A stretch of DNA of 27,879 nucleotides from 2-01-FULL-39-10-A sp964525395 (GCA_964525395.1 CAZGGU010000010.1:1-27879), one strand, 5' to 3'; numbered from the stretch's first letter, positions 7,848 through 17,857 are shown. Notes: generated from the sequence alone by a model not told the origin. Numbers and translations are program-made.

Positions 7848-9558
7848 AGGGTGAGTAGAGACGGATAATATGATCGCTTGATTGTTTTCCTTGTCGTTTG
7901 ATAATAACTCCCTTTACGCCTAATGCATCGTTTCTCGATCGTGATACATCTAAAAAGTTTTGTACCCGTTCAGGGTGACTGGATGAAGTAATATGTGCGT
8001 AATGTAAATCCTTTCCCCGTTTTCTGGATTCCTGCATTGCGTTATAGTTATGAGGATTCTGGTTATATTTGTTAAATGCTGACAAATCAATAAACTGTGC
8101 GTTATCAAGTTTTACCCGGTTCAATTTATTATCCGGTATACCATCTTGAGTTGCTTCGATGCGACTTGGATAGAGTGAAGTTAGCCCGGATTTTGGATCG
8201 CTATATTGATATGCTTCTCCTGATACCGAGACAATCCCTTGCTTTTGATTAACGGTTTTAACCTGCAATCCTCGTTGACTTAAATCTTTTGAAAATTCAG
8301 GCATCGCAGTTGTAACCATATGAGGACGATCGCTACTGCTTCCCGGTGAATTCCCTGTTTTAGTAGAACTACTCCCCTCAAGAGGACTATCATCAGAATT
8401 TTTACTAAATATTTGCCGTAATTTCTGAGCTGATCCGTAACCGGCAAGAGAACTAATACTTCCTCCAAACAATCCTCTTCTAAAGTCACGGAAATTTGAC
8501 TGAAACGGTTGCACTACACTTCGTGAAGAAATCGCAGCCTGCATATTGGTAGCCATAGCATCCCATCCGTTTCCAAATATCCGCCCGACTAATATGTTCA
8601 CTCCACCTAAAAAGAACAGAAAACCGGTATAAAAGAAAAGCATCCCGACACTTGGTCCTTTCGCATTTAAAATATTGGTAAAAATATCTGTAGCTATAGC
8701 AAATCCCAGAACAAATGCCGGCTGCATAATGAGAAATGTAAACCATGACTTGAAGAATGTATAGACAATATGTTGAGTCCGTTCCGACAACGCAAAAGGA
8801 ATAATGACAGGGTACAGGACGCCTAAGAATAAAAGTGATGCAAATCGAATCACAAACTGGAAACCGATATAGAGAAATCCACCTAATAAAAATAAAAACG
8901 TCAGAGCAAATAAAAAGATTTTGACGATAAATTCTCCTAAAGATTTTAGTACTCCCCCGACAAGTGAAAAATCAAAATGAGGAATCCCATACTGTTCAGA
9001 ATCCTCTCCGTTTTGAATTTTTGTGTTTACCTGATCCAAATAGGTATCTAAAAACTGTGTGAACTCTGCCGTGGTAGTAATTTTTTCAACAAGCAGATTA
9101 TTCAACTGAATACTATATGAAAGGCCAGATGGAACAACGATAAATAATGAAATAGTAAGAACGAGCCGGAAAGCAAAGGACTTTAGCTCCTCTGCATTAT
9201 CCGATCCGATTTTACCAATTGCAATAGCCGCAATTACGATTGCCATAATTGGGACGGCAATCTCGCTAAACATATTCCGGTATTTGGTAACGCCGGGTAT
9301 TTCTGAGCTATCATGTAAAGAAATTGTGTCGTTTAATGGATCTGGTGTATAAAAAATAAATCCTCCTAACATGGAGTCAAATCCCTGTATAAAGTCTTTA
9401 AGGATTCCCACTATGACGTTTGGTTCGCTTACGGTTGTAAATTCATTAGTATATTGAACAGCGGGGGTTGGAGGAGGGATCGGTGTTTGCGCAGATACAG
9501 AAGTCGTACTAAGCAGAAATACTGCACAAACAAGAAGAGAATTTTGTAGAAAGTTCAT
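7825..9558 (-). CDS. VirB6/TrbL-like polytopic channel protein
   Basis: About 577 residues from ATG 9558. A signal-like N terminus (LLVCAVFLLSTTSVSAQTP) favours this start over the TTG 36 bp upstream, which would place 12 polar residues before it. After a Pro/Thr-rich linker come about six hydrophobic helices between residues 95 and 335, including IAVPIMAIVIAAIAIG, IFLFALTFLFLLGGFLYIGF and LFFYTGFLFFLGGVNILVG. The C-terminal ~230 residues are polar and Ser-rich (SSSTKTGNSPGSSSDRP), probably soluble. VirB6/TrbL proteins form part of the inner-membrane channel for DNA transfer. It follows the VirB2-like pilin gene by 16 nt and overlaps the next gene by 23 bp. No clear Shine-Dalgarno is seen at 9558. 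Confidence 0.85.
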   Translation of the reverse strand: MNFLQNSLLVCAVFLLSTTSVSAQTPIPPPTPAVQYTNEFTTVSEPNVIVGILKDFIQGFDSMLGGFIFYTPDPLNDTISLHDSSEIPGVTKYRNMFSEIAVPIMAIVIAAIAIGKIGSDNAEELKSFAFRLVLTISLFIVVPSGLSYSIQLNNLLVEKITTTAEFTQFLDTYLDQVNTKIQNGEDSEQYGIPHFDFSLVGGVLKSLGEFIVKIFLFALTFLFLLGGFLYIGFQFVIRFASLLFLGVLYPVIIPFALSERTQHIVYTFFKSWFTFLIMQPAFVLGFAIATDIFTNILNAKGPSVGMLFFYTGFLFFLGGVNILVGRIFGNGWDAMATNMQAAISSRSVVQPFQSNFRDFRRGLFGGSISSLAGYGSAQKLRQIFSKNSDDSPLEGSSSTKTGNSPGSSSDRPHMVTTAMPEFSKDLSQRGLQVKTVNQKQGIVSVSGEAYQYSDPKSGLTSLYPSRIEATQDGIPDNKLNRVKLDNAQFIDLSAFNKYNQNPHNYNAMQESRKRGKDLHYAHITSSSHPERVQNFLDVSRSRNDALGVKGVIIKRQGKQSSDHIIRLYSPYEKRQNI

Positions 9559-9574
9559 ACATATGTAATTTCTA

Positions 9575-9856
9575 TCAGGCAGTCCCACCGACAAATTTTT
9601 TAATAATCTCTGCTATGCTGGTTGCTCCAAAGACCAATAACCCGCCAATCAAAATATTCATGATCCAACCTTTAAGGCGGGATTTTCTTTCTATGTCATC
9701 CCCACTCATAACAAGAAACACGCCAAGCGTCGCGATCGCAATAGCCATAACAGGGAGAGAGTACCATTGAAGTGTTTTTACGATTCCCCACAAAAGGTTA
9801 TCGAGATTTTCAAACTGAATCGGTTGTGCGTTTTGGTAGCCAGTTGTATTACCCAT
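9575..9856 (-). CDS. virB2: VirB2/TrbC-like pilin
   Basis: 93 residues with two hydrophobic helices, about residues 34-51 (LPVMAIAIATLGVFLVMS) and 66-84 (WIMNILIGGLLVFGATSIAEII), joined by a short charged loop (GDDIERKSRLKG). This is the classic layout of VirB2/TrbC pilin subunits, though no long signal peptide is present. It is the first gene of the operon, 23 bp from a consensus-like promoter at 9879-9907, which suits the need for high subunit expression. The symbol is used in the family sense. Confidence 0.85.
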   Translation of the reverse strand: MGNTTGYQNAQPIQFENLDNLLWGIVKTLQWYSLPVMAIAIATLGVFLVMSGDDIERKSRLKGWIMNILIGGLLVFGATSIAEIIKKFVGGTA

Positions 9857-9878
9857 AGTTTATTTGAGAATAAAGTGG

Positions 9879-9907
9879 ATTATATAAAGGAGAATCAAAA
9901 AAGTCAA
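9879..9907 (-). promoter_or_regulatory. Sigma70-type promoter of the T4SS operon
   Basis: On the minus strand, TTGACT (9907-9902) and a perfect TATAAT (9884-9879) are separated by exactly 17 nt. The expected start is near 9872, giving a leader of about 15 nt before the pilin ATG at 9856, with no Shine-Dalgarno in it. Confidence 0.75.
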
Positions 9908-10006
9908 TATAGATTATATTGATGGGCTAATCTGTGCAGTAGATATATGAGTATTTAATATGTATGACAATATATGCTGTACCTATAACATAGGTTACTA
10001 TCTTTT

Positions 10007-10378
10007 TTATTTTTTCAACATCTCTTTTACTTTGGCGATGACCTGATCGGGAGTAAGATCAACTTTAATGACATATGCAGATGCGCCCAGCCGCATAAGC
10101 TCAGTAATAGTCGGGTCCTGCGCCAGATTGGTAAGCAGTACAATTGGCCCATTTTTTGCAATCGGAGAATCTTTTTCCAATGCTTTAAGCACAGCGAGCG
10201 CGTCCATTTTTGGAAGCATTACATCAAGCAGGATTAAATCAAACCCTCCTTTTTTCATGTAATCAAATGCCTCTTTCCCGTCTACCGCATACGTTACCGT
10301 GTACCCTGCGCTTTGTAATATCTCGCCATACAGATCCCGTATATATGCATCATCGTCAACAACAAGTATATGTTTCAT
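10007..10378 (-). CDS. Single-domain response regulator (CheY-like receiver)
   Basis: 123 residues covering a receiver domain only. The acidic pocket is the DDD near residues 8-10, the phospho-acceptor Asp is in LILLDVMLP near residue 52, the conserved Thr is in VLLTN, and the Lys is in YVIKVD. No output domain follows. Known for the family: phosphorylation by a histidine kinase and protein-protein output. No kinase gene is present in the window. It lies 21 nt after the ABC transporter stop and is higher in G+C than the T4SS genes, so it probably belongs to the surface-protein/ABC operon rather than to the conjugation operon. A short inverted repeat (ACCTAT-AAC-ATAGGT, 9981-9995) lies past its stop but has no T-run. 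Confidence 0.93.
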   Translation of the reverse strand: MKHILVVDDDAYIRDLYGEILQSAGYTVTYAVDGKEAFDYMKKGGFDLILLDVMLPKMDALAVLKALEKDSPIAKNGPIVLLTNLAQDPTITELMRLGASAYVIKVDLTPDQVIAKVKEMLKK

Positions 10379-10399
10379 AAAATGATTAATAAATAATAA

Positions 10400-13234
10400 T
10401 TATTCATAGCGAAGGGCGTCCAGTGCCGATATCTTTGTGGCGCGCCGTGCCGGATAAATACCCGTAAGGAGCCCGACCACAACCGACAAAAACATAATCA
10501 GCACGATAAAGGGAAACGGAATAAAGGCAATATCTATCACACCATACCCTTTTGAAACAGAAAGCGCAGTCAATACGACAGACAACAGCTTACCGGTAGT
10601 AAACCCAATAAGCAAACCACATAAGCCTCCTAAGACTCCCATTATCATAGATTCCGATAAATATAAATCCTGAACTTCGCTGGAGCGCATTCCGATGACT
10701 TTCATCATCCCGACTTCATGCGTCCGTTCAAGCAGCGATATCGTAAGTGTGTTAAACATGCCAAGCGCCGCGATTGTCAGTGCTACAAATCCTAAAATTC
10801 CAAGCACCATACGCAAGCCGGAAAATAACCGTTCTATCTGGCTAACTGTATCGGCTACCGAGGTTGTCTTAAATCCAAGGAGCTCTACATGTTTTCTTAT
10901 GGTTGGAATCTGTCCTTGTGTATTTGCGACCAATTTTGCCTGAGAATAATTACTCAAACCCAGTTCCTTCACATCAACAAGCGGTACATATACAATCGGT
11001 GTTTTATTGTCCGGTGTAATTCCAACAATCGTATACGAAACCGGGGCAGACTGGATGGTGTCACGGCCTGTCGTGAGTTCTGATGTTGCGACAAACGCCA
11101 GCTCAAATCGGGTACCGACTCCCTTTGATTCCGTAACTCCAAGTATTTGGAGAAATGCCATATTCACAACTGCTTGACGTTCTCTTTGAGGAAGCGGGAC
11201 CGATGCTTTTTTTGTAGTGGCCGATACGGTTGCCACCTCGGAATCGACAATTGCCGAACTGCTTGCCTCTGCTAACACGTCTGCGCTGGTTGCGGCGACT
11301 CCCAATACCTCCGGCAGATCATAGGCACGGGTTATATTCATAGAAAGCTCCGCGATATATCCCTCTGTCATAACTTGTTTTCCCTCTGTATCAAGCTCAG
11401 GTTTATATGCCAAGGCACCCTCGTCTGATGTATCGGATTGTTCCGACCACAAGGGGACAGTTGTTTTGATCCAGCGACCCATTTTTTTCCCATTTTCATC
11501 AACCGCGGCTGCCCCTGCCTTGTCTTCACTGATATATGATCCTCCCCAGTATTCTGCGCCTGTATCCATTCCATCAGAATCACGTGTGTATCCCAAAAGT
11601 TGCGCGGAGGCTGATGGCGCTTTGCGTACGCGCACATATGCCTCAGGCTCAATATGGAATTCTACCTCGCCGATTTCAGTTCCATATGACGGAACAGCGG
11701 GAACACGTGTATCGTGTACACCCGCGACCTCACCGGAAGTAGTACGTGAACGAGTATCTGTCACTTTCACTGAAACTTCATTGCTTTCAAAAATTGCGCC
11801 CTTTGCAGGCTTTATAGCCGACTCCTTAAGATAATCCGATAACACACCATACACCGCAACGTCCGAGCTTGAATTCTGGTAACTGATCTTGCCCACAACT
11901 CCGATGACTGGCAGTACTTTATCTACACCCTCTATTGTCTTGAACGAGGCAAGCGAAGTATCGGTAATTCTGATATTGCTGGAAACGGCCGGAGTTGTAT
12001 CTATCTGTCGTATCTCATCAAGCCGGGCAACCCGGGAAATGACCATCTTCTCAAGACCATAGCCGACCGATACCAGAAATACGATAGTCCCGATTCCGAT
12101 TGCCATACCGCCTACTGTGATTATGGTGCGTGCCCGTTTTGACCAGATATTTTTCAAAGACAAATCTATAAGATCAACACGGGCAATACTGTGTTCTTCC
12201 TGTTTATCAAAAAGAGTAAACAATTTTTTATATAAAAAAAGAAGCCGTTTTTCGCTCAGCCGGGCAATGACGGCCGGAAACCAGCGATTGTGTCCGATAG
12301 CTTCTACTGTTTTTCTGGTGAGATAGAGAAAAAGCAATGCGGAAAAATGAAATATCCGTGAGATATTGGAGAAAAATACACCTGTCAAGCTGCGCATCCC
12401 GGCTAAGGCAACGCGGATATTGGGAATTGTCCGTATCTTCTCCCGCGTTTGGAGCTTTCCTTTTTGCATGTCAGGCGCCCCTGATAAAACAATCCGGCTC
12501 AACAGCATCTTTTTCACTTCCTCTCGGTTCTTTTCGGTCGCCTCGACTATCCGGATTATCCGTCCGTTAAACATATGGACAACTGTCTGTGCGTAATCTA
12601 CATTATCTATATTATGTGTCACCATAATAATGGTTTTGCCTTGTGTATGAAGCTTACGGAAAAGCTCCATCAGTTCTATGCTACTCTGGTAGTCAAGATT
12701 ACCCGATGGTTCATCGGCCACGATAATATCTGGATTGGTAATAAGAGCACGGGCGAGAGCCACTTTCTGCTGTTGCCCCGAGGAAAGCTCGGACGGATAG
12801 TAGTCTGCCCATCCGGCCATTCCCACGGTCTGTAGCACCTCTTTGGCCTTTCGTGTGGCCTGTGTCTTTTCAATTCCGGTGAGCGAGGCGGCAAACGCGA
12901 CATTTTCACACACAGTCAGTGATTTAATCCAGTTTGACTGCTGATACACGACCCCAATATGCATCTTCCGGTACAGCGAGCGTTCATCTTCAGTGTAGGC
13001 ATACATATTACGGCCAAACATATGCACTGTTCCCGAGGTCGGCTGTTCAAGCCCCAAGATGGCATGAAGCAGAGTAGATTTTCCACAGCCCGAATGCCCA
13101 AATACTATCACAAAATCGTTTTGGGCAATAGAAAGCGTTATCCCCCGTAGCACCAGCGCTTCCTGCTGCTTTATCGGAAATACCTTGACGACATTGGTGA
13201 TTTCAATTGCATTTTTGTTTGGTACGGTTGTCAT
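10400..13234 (-). CDS. MacB/FtsX-type ABC transporter, ATPase-permease fusion
   Basis: 944 residues. The ABC domain (residues 1-235) has Walker A GHSGCGKST (46-54), Q-loop VVYQQSNW, signature LSSGQQQK, Walker B IIVADEP and H-loop MVTH. After a basic linker come a first membrane helix (RTIITVGGMAIGIGTIVFLVSV), a large extracytoplasmic domain of about 350 residues, and the FtsX core with three further helices, ending in the family hallmark GIYPARRATKISALDALRYE. The outer domain includes a stretch resembling an SH3b fold (YVRVRKAPSASAQLLGY, GRWIKT), unusual in this family. MacB-like systems are mechanotransmitters or exporters rather than importers. The start overlaps the stop of the DGR target gene by ATGA (13231-13234), so the two are translationally coupled, suggesting a functional partnership at the cell surface. 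Confidence 0.92.
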   Translation of the reverse strand: MTTVPNKNAIEITNVVKVFPIKQQEALVLRGITLSIAQNDFVIVFGHSGCGKSTLLHAILGLEQPTSGTVHMFGRNMYAYTEDERSLYRKMHIGVVYQQSNWIKSLTVCENVAFAASLTGIEKTQATRKAKEVLQTVGMAGWADYYPSELSSGQQQKVALARALITNPDIIVADEPSGNLDYQSSIELMELFRKLHTQGKTIIMVTHNIDNVDYAQTVVHMFNGRIIRIVEATEKNREEVKKMLLSRIVLSGAPDMQKGKLQTREKIRTIPNIRVALAGMRSLTGVFFSNISRIFHFSALLFLYLTRKTVEAIGHNRWFPAVIARLSEKRLLFLYKKLFTLFDKQEEHSIARVDLIDLSLKNIWSKRARTIITVGGMAIGIGTIVFLVSVGYGLEKMVISRVARLDEIRQIDTTPAVSSNIRITDTSLASFKTIEGVDKVLPVIGVVGKISYQNSSSDVAVYGVLSDYLKESAIKPAKGAIFESNEVSVKVTDTRSRTTSGEVAGVHDTRVPAVPSYGTEIGEVEFHIEPEAYVRVRKAPSASAQLLGYTRDSDGMDTGAEYWGGSYISEDKAGAAAVDENGKKMGRWIKTTVPLWSEQSDTSDEGALAYKPELDTEGKQVMTEGYIAELSMNITRAYDLPEVLGVAATSADVLAEASSSAIVDSEVATVSATTKKASVPLPQRERQAVVNMAFLQILGVTESKGVGTRFELAFVATSELTTGRDTIQSAPVSYTIVGITPDNKTPIVYVPLVDVKELGLSNYSQAKLVANTQGQIPTIRKHVELLGFKTTSVADTVSQIERLFSGLRMVLGILGFVALTIAALGMFNTLTISLLERTHEVGMMKVIGMRSSEVQDLYLSESMIMGVLGGLCGLLIGFTTGKLLSVVLTALSVSKGYGVIDIAFIPFPFIVLIMFLSVVVGLLTGIYPARRATKISALDALRYE

Positions 13235-16200
13235 AGATTTTTGAGGAATCCGAATATGTCGGATAAATTACCAATCACCAGATCGAATGCCGACTGGGTT
13301 GCTTTGGGTGCAATCGTGACTGTATCTACCGACTCTCCCCGATTTCCGGCCTTGTCTTTTGATAATGCCCGCATATGATACACTTTGGATGGTGTTAAAT
13401 TTGAGATGATGACCAGATGATTAGTCGTCAGATTTGTATCTTCTTGTGTTTTTTGAGCATACGTTTCGCCTGTCCCCTCACCAAATTCTATCTGGGAAGT
13501 GGCCGGTTCATCGGTATCCCACGACACAACAAGCTGAGCGGTTGATTCCCCATCCGCGCCCGAGGCAGGAGGCAGGGTGGTTCCCTCAATCTTCATATTT
13601 TCAATAGCAGGCGGTCGTGAGTCGGTTGCGGTGGTGAAGCGCACACTATCTGAGATGGCTTCGTTGCCAATTTTATCTCGTCCTTTAACTACAAGTAAAT
13701 ACGTAGTTTCAGGAAGCAGTCCGGAAAGAATCATCTTGTGTTCACCACGGGTGAGTGCGATATTCACCTCATCACGGACTTTGGAAACTGCGTCTTCTGG
13801 ATAATAGGTGATGATCGAGGAGATTTCCGTATTAGAAAGCCAGGTGATCTGCATGGTTGGCTGAGCACTGTTTTTGAGCTCCTGTAAGCGCACATTGGAA
13901 ATAAGCGGCCGGGGCAGGGTGGCAAAATCAAGAATAGTGCCCTCATACTCCGCGCCTTCACTGTCTATACCATTTATTTTGTAATAATATTTGCTTCCAT
14001 CGGTAAGCCCGCTCAACTCCGCCGTGTAGGTTGTTTCTGTGGTAGAGGTTGCAACTTCCTTGACTCCGCCAAATGATGTCGATACACCGTAGTAAATCCG
14101 GACTTTGCTTGCTCCTTTTGACGTAAACTGAATGATCGCGCCCGAAAGTCCGATATTTTTGGCTACCACATCTTTGATCGTGGGCGCTGCATCGGTGGTA
14201 AATGTTTTTTCATCGCTTTGCCCGGTGTTACCGTCTTCATCGGTCCATTTGGCTTTATAGTAATAGGTGGTACCCGGCAATAAATTGGTGAGATTGATCG
14301 TATGATCGGTGACCTGAGAAGAATTGGATGGTTCCTCGGAGTTATAGGAGCCTGATTTTGTACCGTAGGCGACTTTTGAATCCGAGGCGCGGTTGGTACT
14401 CCAGCTTATTTTCGCTTTCTTGGTGGTAACCGATGTTACCGTTGGGCCTGAAGAAAGTGAGGCTGCATCAAAATATTTGCCCGTTGGCGTTTTGGAAACG
14501 GTCGAGGAAACGGCCGAACAGCTATTGGCGCTGTCGCAGGCTTTGACACAGTAATAATATGCTTGAGCAGATAAGCCTGTGTCCGAATACGAAGTACCTG
14601 CCGTTGACCCAATCTGGGTAAACGAGGAAATAGAAGACGAACAGGTCGTGTCTGTTGTTGAGCGAAGGACTTTATAAGACATGACTCCTGCTCCTGCGCT
14701 TTCCGGCGCGTCCCATGAAACAGTGAGCTTCCAGTTGGAAGTGGCTTTTATGGAAATATCTGATACATCAATATTACGGGGGATTCCGGGAGCCGAGCCG
14801 GAATAGGTGAATGTGACGCTAGTATACGTATCGTAATTGATATTACTGGCTTCGTCTTTGGCAACAAGATACAGGGTATTGGTGCCCGGCTGGGTGGCAT
14901 AGGCATCGGAGGCGAGGCTGTTTGCGCCTGCCGCCGTATACGTGCAGTTTGATGATGTAGGTATGGTGTTTATGGTATAGCAAAAGGTAAGATTAGTGGC
15001 CTGCCCGGTAAATGCCGACGGGTCATCCCACGCAAATGTATAGGCATTAGTTGTGGCGTCTGAGGGTGAAACAGCAAGATTGCGGGGCGCGGAGGGTGAG
15101 GTGGTATTTATTTTCAATGCATTTGAGATGTAGCTGGTGGTTACATTCCCCGCACTATCCCATGTACGAAGATAAATAATATTAGTTCCCTCATCAATAT
15201 CATCATAATCCGGGGTAGACTGGGTGCTGTAGCTCCCGTCGTTTGTGAGCAGATCGGTTTCATCTTCGGTTGCGGTATGAGAGTCGCCGTACCATGTGCC
15301 AGACGAGCCTATGCGATACTGGAGTCCGGCAATCCCCGAATGACTATCTGATGGGCCATCAGCGCCGGAAGAAGGCCACAAAAATGTAGTCGCTTTCGTT
15401 GCAATATAATCGCTTGGCACCGATATAAAAGCCGGATTCGCCGGATCGGTATTATCAAACCTGAACTGGAATTGGGCGCTTGAGCCGGAATACACATTGC
15501 CTGCCGTATCAACCGCTTTTATATTCATATAGTAACTGGCTGTTGCCGAACTCAGCCACGGGCTTCCCCTATAGCTTAACGTTGCAAAATCAATAGAGTT
15601 ACTGCTCACGATAAATTGACAGGTCGTACCGGTTGTTGAAACGGGAGAAGTGCCAAGAAGCCCCTTGCTTGTTGCCGGATTTCCCGATGAATCAGTGCCA
15701 AGATACAAACAGTACCCCAGAAGCCCCGAGCCTCCTCCATTGTCTGCCCCGGCCGTCCATGAGTAGTACGGTGCGCTCCCATTGGTCCAGCCATTACTGG
15801 ATAAAGTTGCCCCGCCCACTGTTTTTTTCATGACAATACTCGATGCATTGGTCGTTGGGGCGGTCGTATCGGTAGTGAGGCCTACGGTGATTGACGCAAT
15901 AGCCGGAGTGTCTGCCCCACCAAAGCTCATGATAGCTTTCACCGAGATCTTTTGGCTCACAATCGGAAGTGTTTGCATGGCGGTTTGGGTAAGCTGCGCT
16001 GCGGTATTTACATGACTGGTCGTATTACTAGCCGTTTCCCAACTGTCCCCATCCCAGTATTTCCATGCGCTACCGCTTTCACAGGTTGCCCCGTCGTCGG
16101 TGCAGATCTGGTATACAACCGAAGCATTGCCAGAGCCGGTCACACTGGCGGTAAACGAATCGTAGCTTGAAACCTGTGCGTTTGAGTAGGCACTGGTGGT

Positions 16201-17830
16201 ATACACACTATACGTGCCGACTTTGGCGAGGGTAAAATCGTCGAGCTTCACTGTCTTGCCCTGTTTGACAACTACCCCGTATTCACGCGAAGAAGCCGCG
16301 CCAGTGAGGGTGCCCGACAGCTTCCACCAGCCGCTACCCGCATCGGTATAGGTTGTTGAGATTGTTGAACCATTGTAATACAACTGCGCGATTGAAGAAC
16401 TCACCGTCCCGCCTACATTGCCAGTTGTTGTGTCATACACGTATACGGAAAAATTGAACGAGTCGGCTGCGCCGACATTAATGGATTGATAGATTTTTGA
16501 ATCAGCTACAGATCCTACAGTCACCGTGTTTCCCCCACCGGATCGTCCGGAAGAAGATGAGTAAGATTGAGAGATTGCTACAGGATCACTGGCGCAACGA
16601 AAGCCGAAGCCGTTGCTCCGAAAGCTAGGTGTAGCGCCCAAATCGAGCGTAAATGCCCCGGCGTAGGATGTGCCAGTCCCAACCGGCACCGCGGAGGAAA
16701 CCGTACGTCGTTGATGCAACGGAACCACTATTATGATAAATACGCCCCACGCCGTACGTTGCGTCATACGAGGTACTTAACGGACGCACTAAATCATAGG
16801 AAAGAGTGCCATAACTCGTAAGGGCAGTGAATTCCCGCCAATTAAAGCCGGTCTGGCCCGAAACATCAGGCTGATTGGCCTCAGTTATCGTATCACTATT
16901 CCATTCCCAGACATTACCGGGAATATCCCAGATATAGCTACCATTTGAAAGAGTGAAAACACGCTTTTGATTCCCTGCTGTCCCTGAGGTATTACTCGCT
17001 GTGTTGGTAGGACAACCACTCGGGGCTTCAGTCGTACCCGCTGAGTCGGTGTAGGCACAGGCATTATTGCCAGTATCGGTTGTTGAAGCCCGCAGAGCAC
17101 GGGCAGGGGCATTATCGTTGTGTCCGGCAAATAGGTAGCCACTGCCAACACTTCCGCCCGTCCAGTTACCAGCTTGTGCCTCGGCATTGCGAGCTAGTGT
17201 CATCCACTCGGCGTTTGAGATGAGGTGGGCACTGCTGCTGCCTAGAGTTATGGCACTACAAGCACTGCTCGCCTCGGTCTGATTGATATTGGCAATCGGG
17301 TACCCCGAAGCCACCGAAACGGCGGCTTTACTATTGGCTGCCGTACATGCCGTTGTGCTGTAGTTATATGTGTTAGATCCTGTATCTGGAGAAGTAAGGC
17401 CTGTGGTAAGGTCGCTCGTTGCCGCACACTTGGCCTCATATTTCATGGCCAAAAAATTTGATGTACCATAGGTGCCACTATTACCCGGCACCTCAACCCA
17501 GCCGGAAGGCGGGAGAGCCGTAGCCGACCATGAGGAGGTATCGGAAGAAAATGCGGGATTGGTGATTTTGTTAGCGCCCGTAACAGGACGCCCGCCGGAA
17601 TCATCTACCGTAACAAGCGTACCATCGTAGGTATACTGCCCCGCGTTGGCTGTTGTAAATGTCCATGTCTTGGTCGTATCGTTTAAGGCAAAAATCTCAG
17701 GGATCTTCAACACCCCAACATACATCGCCGCCGTGAACCCAACGGCAACAAAAATAAGCGCCGCCAGATTGAACTGGAGCCGAGAGTAATGATACCTTTT
17801 TTCGAATAGAAACTGCTTGAGACTGTTCAT
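13231..17830 (-). CDS. DGR target: FGE/C-lectin surface protein with FN3 tail (frameshifted)
   Basis: As assembled there are two frames: 17830-16625 (401 aa, starts MNSLKQFLFEK) and 16767-13231 (1178 aa). They overlap in the variable repeat, where one extra G on the coding strand (within CCC 16678-16680 of the plus strand) breaks the frame. Without it the gene is 4599 nt, exactly 1532 codons plus stop. Predicted protein: an N-terminal membrane anchor at residues 20-42; an FGE-sulfatase/C-lectin domain at about 105-415 (NAEWMTLARNAE, IWDIPGNVWEWNSD, GFLRGAGW, then FGFRCAS); a CBM-like beta domain at about 424-540; Ig-like segments; and at least four or five FN3-like domains in the last ~520 residues (for example VSWDAPESAGAGVMSYKVLR, LLPGTTYYYKAKWTDEDGN). 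No sortase motif. The likely role is surface ligand binding by a diversified lectin face on a long stalk. It has its own promoter and is coupled to the ABC transporter. Confidence 0.88.
16538..16550 (-). other. Small hairpin downstream of VR
   Basis: CCGGA-TCG-TCCGG, a GC-rich 5-bp stem with a 3-nt loop, lies 33 nt past the 3' end of the VR in the target gene's reading direction. In Bordetella-type DGRs a hairpin or cruciform just after the VR helps target recognition. This stem is shorter and farther away, so it is only a candidate. Confidence 0.3.
16584..16704 (-). repeat. DGR variable repeat (VR)
   Basis: A 121-bp segment matching the template repeat at 20227-20346. On the coding strand 18 of the 32 template adenines are replaced (to G, T or C). 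Outside adenines there is one substitution (GCC to GCA, silent) and one inserted G after the conserved TGG. Eight of the eleven template AAY codons change their residue: Asn to Gly, Tyr, Asp, Ala, Phe and Ser, among others. The 3' end, GGCTTTCGTTGCGCC, is identical in both copies, as expected for the initiation-of-mutagenic-homing segment, and it is followed by AGT versus AGA. Confidence 0.96.
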
Positions 17831-17857
17831 TTACATAAATATGATAGATACAGGTTT

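Noticed and set aside
9981..9995. ACCTAT-AAC-ATAGGT as terminator of the response regulator operon
   Set aside because: The stem is only 6 bp, is not GC-rich, and no T-run follows on the minus strand.
10068..17439. Numerous long open frames on the plus strand and in other minus frames over the ABC and target genes
   Set aside because: They are shadows of GC-richer coding DNA, without family motifs or ribosome-binding sites, and fully covered by well-supported genes.
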